Assembly (NCBI GenBank): GCA_001724855.1
Contig: MEED01000020.1
Location: forward strand, 1-64,000
Source: Lautropia sp. SCN 69-89
GTDB taxonomy: Bacteria > Pseudomonadota > Gammaproteobacteria > Burkholderiales > Burkholderiaceae_E
DNA: 64,000 bases
Direction: 5' to 3'
Part shown: positions 45,563 through 56,610 of the stretch, one piece after another
Numbering within the stretch: the first letter of the stretch is position 1
Layout of the letters: every line of letters starts with the position of its first letter
Notes under the pieces: model-generated
The model's database searches: none
Told to the model about the DNA's origin: nothing
Seen by the model: the letters and a program-made list of their open reading frames with translations, nothing else
Made by a program: the position numbers and the translations under genes

Positions 45563-46174
45563 TCAGCCGCCCGGCCTGCGCGCGATCACCGTCGAGAACA
45601 GCTTCGCGGTCGCGCCCGGCGCCGCGAACTCGTCGATGCGCGACTCGAGGATCCGCCAGTCGGCAAAGCACGACGCGAGTTCATCACGGCCGAACAGGCA
45701 GTGCGCCGACGGGTCGAACATCTCGAGGTAGGTCGTGCCCTCGCAAAGCACGTTCACGATCGCCACGCCCCCCGGGCGCACGCGCGCGCGGATGTTCTGC
45801 AGGATCCGCGTCGCGACCTTGCAGTCGAAGAACATCAGCAGGCCGATGCAGGCGATCGCGTCGAAGTCCTCGTCGATCGTCCAGGCCGCGAGGTCGGCCG
45901 TGCGCGCGTCGACGTCGAGCCCGGCGGCCGCCGCGCGCTCGCGCAGTGAAACGATCGCCGTCTCGCTGGCGTCGAGCGCCAGCACCCGGCACCCCCGGCG
46001 CGCGGCCTCGATCGACAGGTTGCCGATGCCGCAGCCCAGGTCGAGGATGCGCCCGCGCAGATGCGGCAGCGCCGCCAGTTCGAACGGATTGAGCCGGAAG
46101 TCGCCTGCGTCGACCTGGTCGCGGAACTGGCGATCGAAGAAGCGCACACTGTGCAGAGGGTGTTCGCGGTGCAT
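45563..46174 (-). CDS. Class I SAM-dependent methyltransferase
   Basis: 203 aa. SAM-binding motif I LDLGCGIGNLSIEAARRG (residues 44-61), motif II LALDAS, and VRPGGVAIVN (motif III region) as in TehB/UbiE-like enzymes. Substrate not evident. It lies upstream of yqhA and downstream of the hydratase, all on the minus strand with 40-43-bp gaps. Confidence 0.82.
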   Translation of the reverse strand: MHREHPLHSVRFFDRQFRDQVDAGDFRLNPFELAALPHLRGRILDLGCGIGNLSIEAARRGCRVLALDASETAIVSLRERAAAAGLDVDARTADLAAWTIDEDFDAIACIGLLMFFDCKVATRILQNIRARVRPGGVAIVNVLCEGTTYLEMFDPSAHCLFGRDELASCFADWRILESRIDEFAAPGATAKLFSTVIARRPGG

Positions 46175-46214
46175 GTGCCGGTGCCCGCCGCGGTCGAGCG
46201 CGACGCACGTGAAG

Positions 46215-47024
46215 TCAGGCAGTTTCGGGAGCCGCGCCGGGATACCAGTTCGCCGGCCGCTTCTCGCGGAACGACGCGAAGCCTTCGGTAGCCTCGGCCG
46301 ACTGGCGCTTCACCGCATGTTGCGCGACCAGGCGCTCGAAGACCTGCTGCGGCACGTCGCCCCAGGCGTGCTCGAGCGCCAGGGCCTTGGTCTGCGCGTT
46401 CGCCTGCGGGGCGTTCTGAAGAAGCTGGTCGACGACGCGAGCGCCCGCCTCGGCCAGCGAGCCGGCCGCGACGACTTCGTGGACCAGCCCGATGCGGCGC
46501 GCCTCGTGCGCGTCGAATCGTTCGCCGGTGAGCGCGTAGCGGCGGATCTGGCGAGCGCCGATCGCATCGGCCAGTTGCGGGATGATGATGCCCGCCATCA
46601 ACCCCCACCGCGTCTCGGCGATCGAGAACTGCGCGTTGTCGGCCGCGATCGCCACGTCGCAGGCGGCAACGATGCCGGTGCCACCGCCGAAACAGGCACC
46701 CTGCACCAGCGCCACGGTGGGCACCGGCAGCGCGTTCAGCCGCTGCACCGCTCGGGCGGTCAGCCGGGAGGCGTCCAGGTTGTCCTCGGGCGAACCCTGC
46801 GCGACCCACTGCAGCCATCCGAGGTCGGCACCGGCCTGGAAGTGCCGTCCGGCGCCGGTGAGCACCACGACGCGCAGCGACGGCTGCGCCCCGAGCGCGT
46901 CCATGGCGGTCATGAGGCCGTCGAGCAGGCCGGCATCGTAGGCGTTGTTCACCTCCGGGCGATTCAGCGTGACCGTCGCGACACCTCGCGGGTCGAGTCT
47001 CCAGAGCACGGGATCCTGGTTCAT
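46215..47024 (-). CDS. Enoyl-CoA hydratase/isomerase, methylglutaconyl-CoA hydratase (LiuC)-like
   Basis: 269-aa crotonase. It keeps the oxyanion-hole motif (HFQAGADLGWLQ) and one catalytic Glu (SIAETRWGL) but has Gly for the other (GGGTGIVAACD), the same pattern seen in LiuC/AtuE-type enzymes of leucine and terpenoid breakdown. Other liu genes are not nearby, so the pathway is a guess. Confidence 0.82.
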   Translation of the reverse strand: MNQDPVLWRLDPRGVATVTLNRPEVNNAYDAGLLDGLMTAMDALGAQPSLRVVVLTGAGRHFQAGADLGWLQWVAQGSPEDNLDASRLTARAVQRLNALPVPTVALVQGACFGGGTGIVAACDVAIAADNAQFSIAETRWGLMAGIIIPQLADAIGARQIRRYALTGERFDAHEARRIGLVHEVVAAGSLAEAGARVVDQLLQNAPQANAQTKALALEHAWGDVPQQVFERLVAQHAVKRQSAEATEGFASFREKRPANWYPGAAPETA

Positions 47025-47073
47025 GGGGTCGATGGTCCTTCAGCCGCGCGTCGCGACGCGCAGGGGGTTGGAT

Positions 47074-47580
47074 TCAGCGCAGAAGCATCTCATGGGCTTC
47101 GAGATCGGCGGCAGAGAAGCAGCAGAAGACCACCTCCTCGATCGCCGGGAAGGCGGCGAGCGCCGCGCGCACCGCGTCCACCGCGATCGCCGCCGCGGCC
47201 TGCCGCGGATAGCCGTAGGCGCCGGTGCTGATCGACGGAAATGCCAGCGTGCGAACGCCGGCGGCGGCCGCCACTTCGATCGAGCGCCGGTAGCACGACG
47301 CAAGCAGCCCCGCCTCGTCGTGCCCACCACCCCGCCACACCGGGCCCACGGTGTGAATCACGTACCGGGCGCGAAGCCGGTGGCCGGCGGTCAGCTTCGC
47401 GTCCCCGGTGCGACAGCCGCCGAGCGTACGGCACTCGTCGAGCAGGTCGGGGCCGGCGGCCCGGTGGATTGCGCCATCGACGCCACCGCCGCCGAGCAGC
47501 GTGGTGTTCGCGGCATTGACGATCGCGTCGACGTCGAGCGTCGTGATGTCGGCCTGGACGGCACGGAGGACGGCTGTCAT
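47074..47580 (-). CDS. Macrodomain O-acetyl-ADP-ribose deacetylase (YmdB-like)
   Basis: 168-aa macrodomain protein that hydrolyses O-acetyl-ADP-ribose or removes ADP-ribose from proteins. Signature [27 protein letters not shown] and [11 protein letters not shown], with the catalytic Asn and Asp. The ATG at 47580 is the family start. It follows 49 bp upstream of the hydratase gene on the same strand. Confidence 0.92.
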   Translation of the reverse strand: MTAVLRAVQADITTLDVDAIVNAANTTLLGGGGVDGAIHRAAGPDLLDECRTLGGCRTGDAKLTAGHRLRARYVIHTVGPVWRGGGHDEAGLLASCYRRSIEVAAAAGVRTLAFPSISTGAYGYPRQAAAAIAVDAVRAALAAFPAIEEVVFCCFSAADLEAHEMLLR

Positions 47581-47763
47581 CGCGGCGATTGTCCGGCGAC
47601 AGCACCGGCGCGCGCAAGCCGCCCCGTCCACCCGGCGCGTTCGCGCCGGTAATGATCTTTTAAGAATTCGGGAACCAGCTTTTACGAACGCCGTGCTTGG
47701 CGGGCGGATACATTCGCTGCATCGGTCGGCCCCGCCGCCGCCCGACTCCGAAGGACGTTCGCC

Positions 47764-48093
47764 ATGGATCCATCCGTCTTCCACGCCGCCGTCGCCCAGG
47801 CCATGAACGCCGAGCGGCCCGAGCCATACTGGGGCATCGACAAGGCGCTGCGGCTGAGCCTCGCCCGCACGCTGCGGCGGATCGAGGCGATGGATCCTTG
47901 CGACGACGCCGCGGTGGCCGAGGCGCTCGGTCGACTGCGCGAGGTGTTGCGTCTCTTCGCGGGGCAGCCACTCGTCGAACTGAGCGAGTACGCAGCCGCA
48001 GTCGAATTTGCGCGCGGCGCCGCCCGCGAGGCAGCCGCCGCCAGGCTCGAAGCCGCTCTGGCGCAGGCGAACGCGCAGTTCGCAGCCGCCTGA
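47764..48093 (+). CDS. Hypothetical helical protein
   Basis: 109 aa, not recognised. Mostly predicted helical and Ala-rich, with an amphipathic acidic-basic pattern ([20 protein letters not shown]) and no signal or membrane segment. AAGGAC precedes the ATG. It diverges from the macrodomain gene; the 183-bp gap is locally AT-rich (47654-47690) and may hold a promoter. GC-rich third positions support coding. Confidence 0.55.
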   Translation: MDPSVFHAAVAQAMNAERPEPYWGIDKALRLSLARTLRRIEAMDPCDDAAVAEALGRLREVLRLFAGQPLVELSEYAAAVEFARGAAREAAAARLEAALAQANAQFAAA

Positions 48094-48112
48094 CCTGCCC
48101 CAAGAAGCTCGC

Positions 48113-49465
48113 TCAGGCACCCTGATCGACCTGGACGAGCTGCAACGGCCGGCTCACCCGCAGGCTGAAGCGGCCACGGCCGGTCCGCTCGATGCGCACG
48201 CAGGCCTCGCGTTCGACCAGGCGTCGCTGAAGCAGGACCAGCCGTGCCTCGAGATTGTCGCCGATGTCGGGCAGCCGTACGCGCGGATCGAGCCGCAACT
48301 CGCGGTTGGTGAACGCGATGCGCCCGCCGTTGGCGTAATCGGACACCAGCGTCCAGAACACCGCGCCGGCCACGCCCTTGATCAGGTAGTCGTCGCCGAG
48401 AAAGATGCTGTCGTCGGCCGCATAGTGGCGCACCGTGACCGGCTTGCCGCGTGCCCTCGGCGGTCGGCCGGCCGCCTCGGGTGCATGCCCCTCGCGTTCG
48501 TCGGCGAGCTGCAGCAGGTGCATCGCCTGCCCCACCTGCGCCGCGAAGGCCACCAGCGCATCCTCGTCGTCGTAGCCGAAGCGCAGGTCGAGCGGGCTCT
48601 CGACGAACAGCACCCCGGCCGTCCTGCCGGCAACCGGGATCGGCACTGCGAGCTGGCTACGGGACTCCGCCAGGCCGGCGAACGGAATCTCCTTCTCCGG
48701 CGCGCACGGGATTCCGGCGCGCACCGCCGAGTCGCGGATCGCTCGTGCATACGAGTAGTCGGCCGCCAGGCGGAACAGGCGGATCGGCGCCCCTTCGCGC
48801 GCCGCGACGCCGATCACCCCCGCGCCGAGCGGGATCTCCGAGCCCACGCCGGACGCCGGATAGCCAAGACTCGCCACCGTGTAGAGTCGCGCCGCGGCCG
48901 CATCGACGAGCAGGAACATCGCGTGGTGGACCTCGAAGTGCTCATGCAGCGCGGCGAGCGTCGCGGCGAACAGCGATTCGAGGTCGGCGCACGCGAGTAC
49001 GCGGGCGCTGGCCGCCCGCAAGGCCGCGAGCCGGCTGAACGAAGCCGCCCCGCCGGGCGCCGCCCCGTGCACCACCTCGATCCCGGTCACGCGATAGACA
49101 TCGGCGCCGAGCAGGCGGAACACGTCGGCCATGCCGGTGTGCGAGGCGATGCTCGCGAGCTTGGCGCGCATGCTCTCGAACAGCGGTCCCTCGGACTCGG
49201 TGCGCAGGTACTCGACAGCGAGCCGGTACAGGGTGCCCGCCACCGGATGGACGACCATCAGGCGGGCTCGCGGATTGGCCAGCACGTTGGCGCGGGTCTT
49301 GTTGAAGAACTGGAACGACAGCGCGACATGGTGCCGGTCGACGTACTGCACCTGCGACAGGTAGCTGACGTTCGGGGTGCCGTCGGCCGCGCAGGTCGCG
49401 ATGACCCCCGGCGCGGCGCCTTCCAGGCAATCGCGGATCGCGTCGAGCGCAACGGTCGTCGTCAC
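48113..49465 (-). CDS. PPOX-GAF protein with C-terminal winged-helix-like domain
   Basis: 450 aa. Residues 1-150 resemble the flavin-binding pyridoxamine-phosphate-oxidase (PPOX) split barrel ([37 protein letters not shown]). Residues about 165-330 resemble GAF ([19 protein letters not shown]). The C-terminal part (about 345-450) reads like an OmpR-type winged helix ([20 protein letters not shown], then [14 protein letters not shown]). Together this suggests a sensor-regulator. GTG start at 49465 with AAGG upstream. The next PPOX gene is 13 bp upstream, so they form a pair. Confidence 0.75.
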   Translation of the reverse strand: MTTTVALDAIRDCLEGAAPGVIATCAADGTPNVSYLSQVQYVDRHHVALSFQFFNKTRANVLANPRARLMVVHPVAGTLYRLAVEYLRTESEGPLFESMRAKLASIASHTGMADVFRLLGADVYRVTGIEVVHGAAPGGAASFSRLAALRAASARVLACADLESLFAATLAALHEHFEVHHAMFLLVDAAAARLYTVASLGYPASGVGSEIPLGAGVIGVAAREGAPIRLFRLAADYSYARAIRDSAVRAGIPCAPEKEIPFAGLAESRSQLAVPIPVAGRTAGVLFVESPLDLRFGYDDEDALVAFAAQVGQAMHLLQLADEREGHAPEAAGRPPRARGKPVTVRHYAADDSIFLGDDYLIKGVAGAVFWTLVSDYANGGRIAFTNRELRLDPRVRLPDIGDNLEARLVLLQRRLVEREACVRIERTGRGRFSLRVSRPLQLVQVDQGA

Positions 49466-49478
49466 GCCGGACCTTCCG

Positions 49479-49976
49479 TCAGCCTGCGCCAAGGGGCATC
49501 CCCGCCTTCGGACCGGGCGTCTGGTCGAAGGCGCTCTCCGGGCGAAAGCGCAGCCCGACCAGGTCTCCGGGCTCGCAGGCGAGCAGCCGCTGCGCCATGC
49601 CGGGCGCATAGCCGATCGCCGCCAGCTCCGCGCTCATTGCCGCGCGGCAACGCTCGACCGTCTCGATGTCGGCCGGCGTAACCTCGCCGATCGCGACCCG
49701 CCTGGCCTTGACCTGCAGCGTGAAGTGGGTCGAGGGCTGGCTGAACACGACGGCGATCGCGCCGTTGTCACGCAGGTTCGCCAGCACGCCGGCGCCATCG
49801 ATCCGCGACAGGAACACGGTGATCTCGCCGTCAGGCTCGACACGCTGGCCGACCCCGCGCACCAGATCGGGCACGAGGTTCGCATCGCGCGAACCGATCG
49901 ACACGCCGCAACCCCGCTGCAGCAGCGCGACGACCTCGGGGGCCAGCAGGGGCGCGGGGCGTGTCGGATCAGGCAT
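49479..49976 (-). CDS. PPOX-fold (pyridoxamine 5'-phosphate oxidase family) protein
   Basis: 165 aa, a single split-barrel domain (GCGVSIGSRDANLVPDLVRGVG, GEITVFLS, NLRDNGAIAVVFSQPSTH). Members bind FMN, F420 or heme; the ligand here is unknown. Same strand and 13 bp from the PPOX-GAF gene, with a possible TAGACT -10 upstream in the gap shared with the divergent LysR gene. Confidence 0.8.
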   Translation of the reverse strand: MPDPTRPAPLLAPEVVALLQRGCGVSIGSRDANLVPDLVRGVGQRVEPDGEITVFLSRIDGAGVLANLRDNGAIAVVFSQPSTHFTLQVKARRVAIGEVTPADIETVERCRAAMSAELAAIGYAPGMAQRLLACEPGDLVGLRFRPESAFDQTPGPKAGMPLGAG

Positions 49977-50072
49977 CGCGGCGTTCCTGAGAGGTCCGGA
50001 GTCTACGCTCGCCGGCGCGCGTCGGGAAGGCGTCGTCTCTGGAATAATCGCCCCCGGGAAACGCGAGCGAGC

Positions 50073-50975
50073 ATGGACCGCTTCAAGCAGATCGAAACCT
50101 TCGTCGCGGTCGCCACCCGCGGCAGCCTGTCGGCCGCAGCGCAGGCCGAGGGCGTGGCGCCGGCGGTGATCGGGCGCCGCATCGATGCGCTCGAGGAGCG
50201 ACTGGGGGTCAAGCTGCTGGTGCGCACGACGCGCCGCATCACGCTTACCTTCGAAGGCAGCGCGTTCCTCGAGGATTGCCAGCGGCTGCTCAACGATTTC
50301 TACGACGCCGAGGCCTCGGTGTCGCTCGGCGGCGTCAAGGCGAGCGGACACCTGCGGGTGACGGCGCCGGCCGGCTTCGGCCGCGCACACGTCGCTCCGC
50401 TGCTGCCGGCCTTCCTCGATGCGCACCGCGACGTGACGATTTCGCTCGACCTGACCGACCGGCTCGTCGACATCGTCAACGAAGGCATCGACGTCGCGAT
50501 CCGCATCGGTGCGCTCGACGACTCGAGCCTGGTGGGCCTGAAGCTCGCCGAGAATCGCCGCGTCGTCGTCGCCAGCCCCGGTTATCTCGAGATGCACGGC
50601 ACGCCGTCCACGCCTGCGGAGCTCGCGCAGCACGACTGCCTGACCTTCGGCACCTACGGCAACCAGGCGCGCGGCTGGCAGTTCAACATCGACGGACGGC
50701 TGGTGTCGATGCGGGTGTCCGGGACGCTGGAATGCAACGACGGCGCGGTGCTGCACGACTGGGCGCTGGCCGGCCGCGGACTGGCCTGGCGCTCGATGTG
50801 GGAGGTCGGCGAAGACCTGCGCGCCGGACGGCTGAAGAGCGTCCTGGACGCGTTCGCCGCGCCCGACAACGCGATCCACGCGGTGTTCCCGCAGCGCAAG
50901 CACCTGCCGCTGCGCGTGCGCATGTTCGTCGACTACCTGAAGAATACCTACGGCAACCCGGCCTACTGGCGCTGA
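50073..50975 (+). CDS. LysR-family transcriptional regulator
   Basis: 300 aa with N-terminal HTH (FVAVATRGSLSAAAQAEGVA) and a C-terminal substrate-binding domain ([20 protein letters not shown]). Diverges from the PPOX pair across 96 bp and may control it. Its end overlaps the convergent YhhN gene by 13 bp. Confidence 0.9.
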   Translation: MDRFKQIETFVAVATRGSLSAAAQAEGVAPAVIGRRIDALEERLGVKLLVRTTRRITLTFEGSAFLEDCQRLLNDFYDAEASVSLGGVKASGHLRVTAPAGFGRAHVAPLLPAFLDAHRDVTISLDLTDRLVDIVNEGIDVAIRIGALDDSSLVGLKLAENRRVVVASPGYLEMHGTPSTPAELAQHDCLTFGTYGNQARGWQFNIDGRLVSMRVSGTLECNDGAVLHDWALAGRGLAWRSMWEVGEDLRAGRLKSVLDAFAAPDNAIHAVFPQRKHLPLRVRMFVDYLKNTYGNPAYWR

Positions 50976-51655
50976 GCGTCGCGCACGCTCTGCGCGATGC
51001 CCCACTGCGCGGCCCAGTAGGCGCCCAGCACCCAGACGGGCGCGGCGGCAATCGGGCTGCGAAAGCGGTCGATCGCGAGCAGCGCATCGGAAACCACGAA
51101 CAGCATGCCGCCGATCGCCGCCATCCGCGTGCCCGGCCCCGGGTGCTCCTGCCATCGCGCGATCGCCTGCGCGGCCATCGCCACCAGCACGGCGACGTAG
51201 GCGATCACCGGCCCCCTGAGCGCCGGCGCGAGTCCGCCCCAGAGGAAAGCGAGGACCGCAAGCCCGACCGCGCCGAGCGCGGCCAGCGGCAGCGCCCGCG
51301 CGAACAGCCGCGTGTCGACGGTGAACGCGCGCAGGTAGCACAGATGCGCGACGAGGAACGCGAGCAGGCCACCGACGAAAAGCCGTGGCGAGAGCATCAG
51401 CAGCACGTCGCCGGCAAGCGAAAAGACGAGACCGGCGAGCACGCCGCGGCGCAGCCGCGCATCGCCGCGCTCGCCAGCGCGCCACACCAGTGCCACCAGC
51501 ACCGCGGTGGCCAGCGGCTTGCCGATCCAGTGAACCAGCGTCCAGGCGTCGAAGCCGCCGCGCTCGCGCAGCAGCGCGCCGACGATCGCGGCGAGCGCGG
51601 CTGCGGCGAGGGCGAGCCCGCCGCGGCGCCAGCAGGTGTCGGTGCCGCCGTTCAT
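50963..51655 (-). CDS. YhhN family membrane protein (lysoplasmalogenase-like)
   Basis: 230 aa with about eight hydrophobic segments. GKPLATAVLVALVWRAG, FSLAGDVLLML and VVSDALLA (Asp residues in membrane segments) are family features; relatives hydrolyse lysoplasmalogens. No lipid genes adjoin it. Confidence 0.85.
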   Translation of the reverse strand: MNGGTDTCWRRGGLALAAAALAAIVGALLRERGGFDAWTLVHWIGKPLATAVLVALVWRAGERGDARLRRGVLAGLVFSLAGDVLLMLSPRLFVGGLLAFLVAHLCYLRAFTVDTRLFARALPLAALGAVGLAVLAFLWGGLAPALRGPVIAYVAVLVAMAAQAIARWQEHPGPGTRMAAIGGMLFVVSDALLAIDRFRSPIAAAPVWVLGAYWAAQWGIAQSVRDAQRQ

Positions 51656-51714
51656 CCGCGACCCTCGCTGCCGGACCGGACTGCGATTCCGATGCTCATC
51701 GCCGAAGCAACATG

Positions 51715-51746
51715 AAAAAAGGGCAGCCGTGGAAGGCCGCCCTTTT
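51715..51746 (-). terminator. Intrinsic terminator of the H1-like/SWIB gene
   Basis: Stem AAAAGGGC (51739-51746, minus strand) with GCCCTTTT (51717-51724) around a GC-rich inner hairpin, followed by TTT. It sits 22 bp past the stop codon. Confidence 0.8.
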
Positions 51747-51767
51747 CGAGGCCGATGCGCGCCCGGA

Positions 51768-52226
51768 TTACTTCAGGTGCTTGCCGACCAGGCCGGTCAT
51801 CTCGAACATGTTGACCTGAGCCTTGCCGAAGACCTGCCTGAGCTTCTCGTCGGCGTTGATCAGGCGCTTGTTCACCGCGTCCTGCAGCTTGCCCTTCTTG
51901 ATGTAGTCCCAGAGGCGCTTGACCACCTCGGTGCGCGGCAGCGGCTTGTCGCCGACGATCGACGCCAGCGCGGCGCTCGGGGTCAGTGCCTTCATGAAGG
52001 CGGCGTTCGGCTTGCGCGCCTTCTTCGCGGCCGGCTTCTTCGCAGCGGCCTTCTTCGCGGCCGGCTTCTTCGCGGCTACCTTCTTCGCGGCCGGCTTCTT
52101 CGCGGCGGCCTTCTTCGCCGGCGCCTTCGCGGCGGGCTTCTTCACGGCGGCCTTCTTCGCGGCCGGCTTCTTCGCCGGGGCCTTCTTCGCAGCGGGTTTC
52201 TTGGCAGCCTTCTTGGCAGTGGCCAT
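51768..52226 (-). CDS. Histone H1-like tail fused to SWIB/MDM2 domain
   Basis: 152 aa. Residues 1-70 are a repeat of KKPAAKKA-type units resembling eukaryotic histone H1 tails and AlgP, and should bind DNA by charge. Residues 71-152 form a SWIB/MDM2-like domain (TPSAALASIVGDKPLPRTEV, VKRLWDYIKKGKLQDA, RLINADEKLRQVFG, VNMFEMTGLVGKHL). Such fusions are nucleoid-associated candidates. The ATG at 52226 follows AGGAGG. It ends with an intrinsic terminator. Confidence 0.88.
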   Translation of the reverse strand: MATAKKAAKKPAAKKAPAKKPAAKKAAVKKPAAKAPAKKAAAKKPAAKKVAAKKPAAKKAAAKKPAAKKARKPNAAFMKALTPSAALASIVGDKPLPRTEVVKRLWDYIKKGKLQDAVNKRLINADEKLRQVFGKAQVNMFEMTGLVGKHLK

Positions 52227-52255
52227 TCTCGATCCTCCTGAATCCATGTGTGCGA

Positions 52256-52295
52256 TGTTCGTTTCGAACAGCGCGGTTTCAGAGGGAAAACGCGC
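52256..52295. promoter_or_regulatory. Inverted repeats upstream of the H1-like/SWIB gene
   Basis: TGTTCG-TTT-CGAACA (52256-52270) is a perfect 15-bp palindrome-like site 30 bp before the ATG. Just beyond it (52271-52295) a second hairpin, 9 of 10 bp paired around a 5-base loop, could form in the mRNA leader. Function unknown. Confidence 0.4.
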
Positions 52296-52376
52296 TCTCT
52301 CCACAGGAGCGAAGCATGACGCGTCTTGCACGGAAAGGCACCGTTCGTCGGGAGTGTTGTATCGGCGACGCAGTCA

Positions 52377-53135
52377 TCAGTGCGCGGCAGCGCCCGGGTT
52401 CTCTTCGAGCGCCGCGCACAGCTTGCCCCAGTTGCGTTCGGACAGGGTCGCCCGGGCGATCGAGAGCACGTCTTCGAAGGCCGCAGCCGGCATTCCGGAC
52501 CTCATCCCGAGCATCATCTGCGCACGCTCGACGGGGGCCAGCGCCGGCACGATGAGCTGCAGCAGCCGGCTCATCTCCTGCGGCGGAATCGACGCGACCA
52601 GCGCGTCGTGGATCGCGAGCACTTCCGCCTCGCTGTAGGCGGCCCACAGCGACGCGTTGTTGCGCGACTCCTCCACCTGCATGTGCAGGAAATTCTCGCC
52701 AACGAAGACGGCGAGGTCCCGGTACAGGGCCAGCGATGCGGCCCAGGCGGCGTCATCGGAAGCCCGGCGCACCGCATCGGCGCGACTGCGCAGCTGGTCG
52801 ATCGCGGCGAGGTGCTCCAGGTGATCGGCCTCGGTCTGCGCCGCCGCGCCGGGCAGGCGCTGCTCGATCGCGGTGTGCACGAAGCGGTTCTCGTGCTCGA
52901 GGTGGCCGCGGCACAGGTCGAGCAGTTCGTCGAGCCGCGCGAGCGTCGCGTCTCGCTCGGCCGGCACCTGCCAGTCCATGCTGCCGACCTCCACGAGGAT
53001 CGCGGCCATCAGGCTGCGCAGCCCCTTGTGGATCGGCAGGTAGATGTCGTGGCGGGGTGCCGCGGCGACCGGCGGTACCGGCGAAACCGCCGGGCGGCGC
53101 AGGGTGGCGGTGGCGTGGGCGTCGATCGGGTTCAT
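52377..53135 (-). CDS. Hemerythrin-domain protein
   Basis: 252-aa protein with a hemerythrin-like four-helix bundle (about residues 30-180). Candidate metal ligands: HDIYLPIHKGL, HLEHEN, HLEHL and the HMQVEESRNNAS region. These proteins bind O2, NO or metals. The ATG at 53135 follows GAGGAG. A strong inverted repeat lies 70-100 bp upstream. Confidence 0.78.
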   Translation of the reverse strand: MNPIDAHATATLRRPAVSPVPPVAAAPRHDIYLPIHKGLRSLMAAILVEVGSMDWQVPAERDATLARLDELLDLCRGHLEHENRFVHTAIEQRLPGAAAQTEADHLEHLAAIDQLRSRADAVRRASDDAAWAASLALYRDLAVFVGENFLHMQVEESRNNASLWAAYSEAEVLAIHDALVASIPPQEMSRLLQLIVPALAPVERAQMMLGMRSGMPAAAFEDVLSIARATLSERNWGKLCAALEENPGAAAH

Positions 53136-53205
53136 GGCGTTCTCCTCGAGTGGCGGTTGGAAGCGGTTCGCTCGAGGACGCATTCTGGGTGGCTGCGGCT
53201 GCGGC

Positions 53206-53238
53206 GCCATCGCTCCGATGAGCCATCGGAGCGATGGC
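53206..53238. repeat. 14-bp perfect inverted repeat upstream of the hemerythrin gene
   Basis: GCCATCGCTCCGAT (53206-53219), 5-base loop, ATCGGAGCGATGGC (53225-53238). A third GGAGCCATCG copy lies at 53244-53253. No T-run follows on the minus strand. It may be an operator for the hemerythrin gene or a typA mRNA end structure. Confidence 0.6.
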
Positions 53239-53314
53239 CCTTTGGAGCCATCGCGCGGGGGCGCGCCGGCGCGCCACGACACGGGGCGCGGCCGCCGCCG
53301 CGCACCCGCCGCCC

Positions 53315-55172
<1,858 letters not shown>

Positions 55173-55192
<20 letters not shown>

Positions 55193-56129
55193 GATGCTCT
55201 TCCGGTTCGATGTGTTTCGTGGCGCTGTCGCCGGTGGCGACCAGCCGTTGCGGCACCAGCGCGCCGTCGCGCAGCGCCGCCACGCCGAGCAGGCGTCCCG
55301 CGCCGTAGACGCGCACGCGCCCGTCGGTGCCCGCCGCGGCCGGTGCGCGCAGCTTCTGCCCGTGCAGGAAGCGCGTTTCGGAGGGCGCGTCGAGATCGAC
55401 GCGCGGCAGGTCGGACAGCAGCGCATCGGCAGGCGCGAGCCGCGCGCGGCGCACGGCCGGTTCGAGCGCTTCGAGCGCCTCGAGCGTGATCGCGTCGGCC
55501 ACCGACAGCGTGCCCACCCGCTCGCGGCGCAGCCCGGCCAGGTGGGCGCCGCAGCCGAGCCGCTCACCGATGTCGGCGGCCAGCGTGCGGATGTAGGTGC
55601 CCTTGCTGCAGCGCACGCGGATCGTCGCGCGCGAGCCGGCGAAGGCCAGCGTCTCGATCGCGTGGATCGCGACCCGTCGCGGCGCGCGTTCCAGCGTGAC
55701 GCCGGCGCGCGCGTACTCGTACAGCGGACGTCCCTCGCGCTTGAGGGCCGAATGCATCGGCGGCACCTGGTCGATCTCGCCGACGAAGGCCCGCGTCGCG
55801 GCGCGGAACTGCGCCTCGTCGCAATCGACCTCGCGACGCGCGAGCACCTGGCCTTCGGCGTCGCCGGTATCGGTGCTCACCCCCAGCGCCAGTTCGGCCA
55901 GGTAGGTCTTGTCGGCGTCGAGCGAATCGTGCGCGAACTTGGTCGCTTCGCCGAACAGCAACGGCAGCAGGCCGGTGGCCAGCGGGTCGAGCGTGCCGCC
56001 GTGGCCGGCCTTGCGGGCGTTCAGCAGCCGGCGCGCGCGCACGACGGCGTCGTTCGAGCTCAGGCCCTTCGGCTTGTCGAGCAGCAGGACGCCGTCGACC
56101 GGTTCGCGAGTTTGCTTCTTCGGGGACAT
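55173..56129 (-). CDS. truB: tRNA pseudouridine(55) synthase
   Basis: 318 aa; makes pseudouridine-55 in the T-loop of tRNA. Catalytic Asp in [15 protein letters not shown], preceded by [17 protein letters not shown]. The ATG at 56129 begins [14 protein letters not shown]. It follows rbfA after 86 bp, in the usual rimP-nusA-infB-rbfA-truB order. Confidence 0.97.
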
Positions 56130-56215
56130 GCTGCTTCGTTCACCAGCGGCCGCCTTCTCGCCGCGTGCCGCGCCGCAGGCGGCGACCCGATCGACGCCAG
56201 GGGGACGCGGTGGGG

Positions 56216-56593
56216 TCAGTCGTCGGCGTGCTGCCTGTTCGCCTCGTCGATCAGCTTCGACATCGCCATTGCGCGCCCGACCGACGCGTCGTGGACGAAG
56301 CGCAACTCGGGCGTGGTGTGGATGCGCACGCGGCGGCCGAGCTGCGAGCGCAGGAAGCCGGCCGCATGGCGCAGGCCCGCGAGCGTGCTCGCCACCGTCG
56401 CCTCGTCGTCGGGCAGCACGCTGAAGTACACCGTCGCGTAGGCATAGTCGGGCGTCAGCTCGACGCCGGTGATCGTGACCATGCCCACGCGCGGGTCCTT
56501 GACCTCGGCGCGCACCAGTTCGGCGAGCTCGTGGTGCACCTGCTCGGTGACCCGCACGCTGCGGCTCACGCCGCCCGGTCGACGAGTGATCAT
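56216..56593 (-). CDS. rbfA: 30S ribosome-binding factor A
   Basis: 125-aa KH-fold factor for 16S rRNA maturation. Start ITRRPGGVSRSVRVTEQVHH, core LVRAEVKDPRVGMVTITGVELT, RFVHDASVGRA near the end. 17 bp after infB. Confidence 0.96.
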   Translation of the reverse strand: MITRRPGGVSRSVRVTEQVHHELAELVRAEVKDPRVGMVTITGVELTPDYAYATVYFSVLPDDEATVASTLAGLRHAAGFLRSQLGRRVRIHTTPELRFVHDASVGRAMAMSKLIDEANRQHADD

Positions 56594-56610
56594 GGCGCCC
56601 GGCGCACGCC

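Noticed and set aside
52016-52220. Regular short repeats, first considered as a CRISPR-like array
   Set aside because: They are in-frame codons of the Lys-Ala-Pro repeat in the H1-like protein; no spacers.
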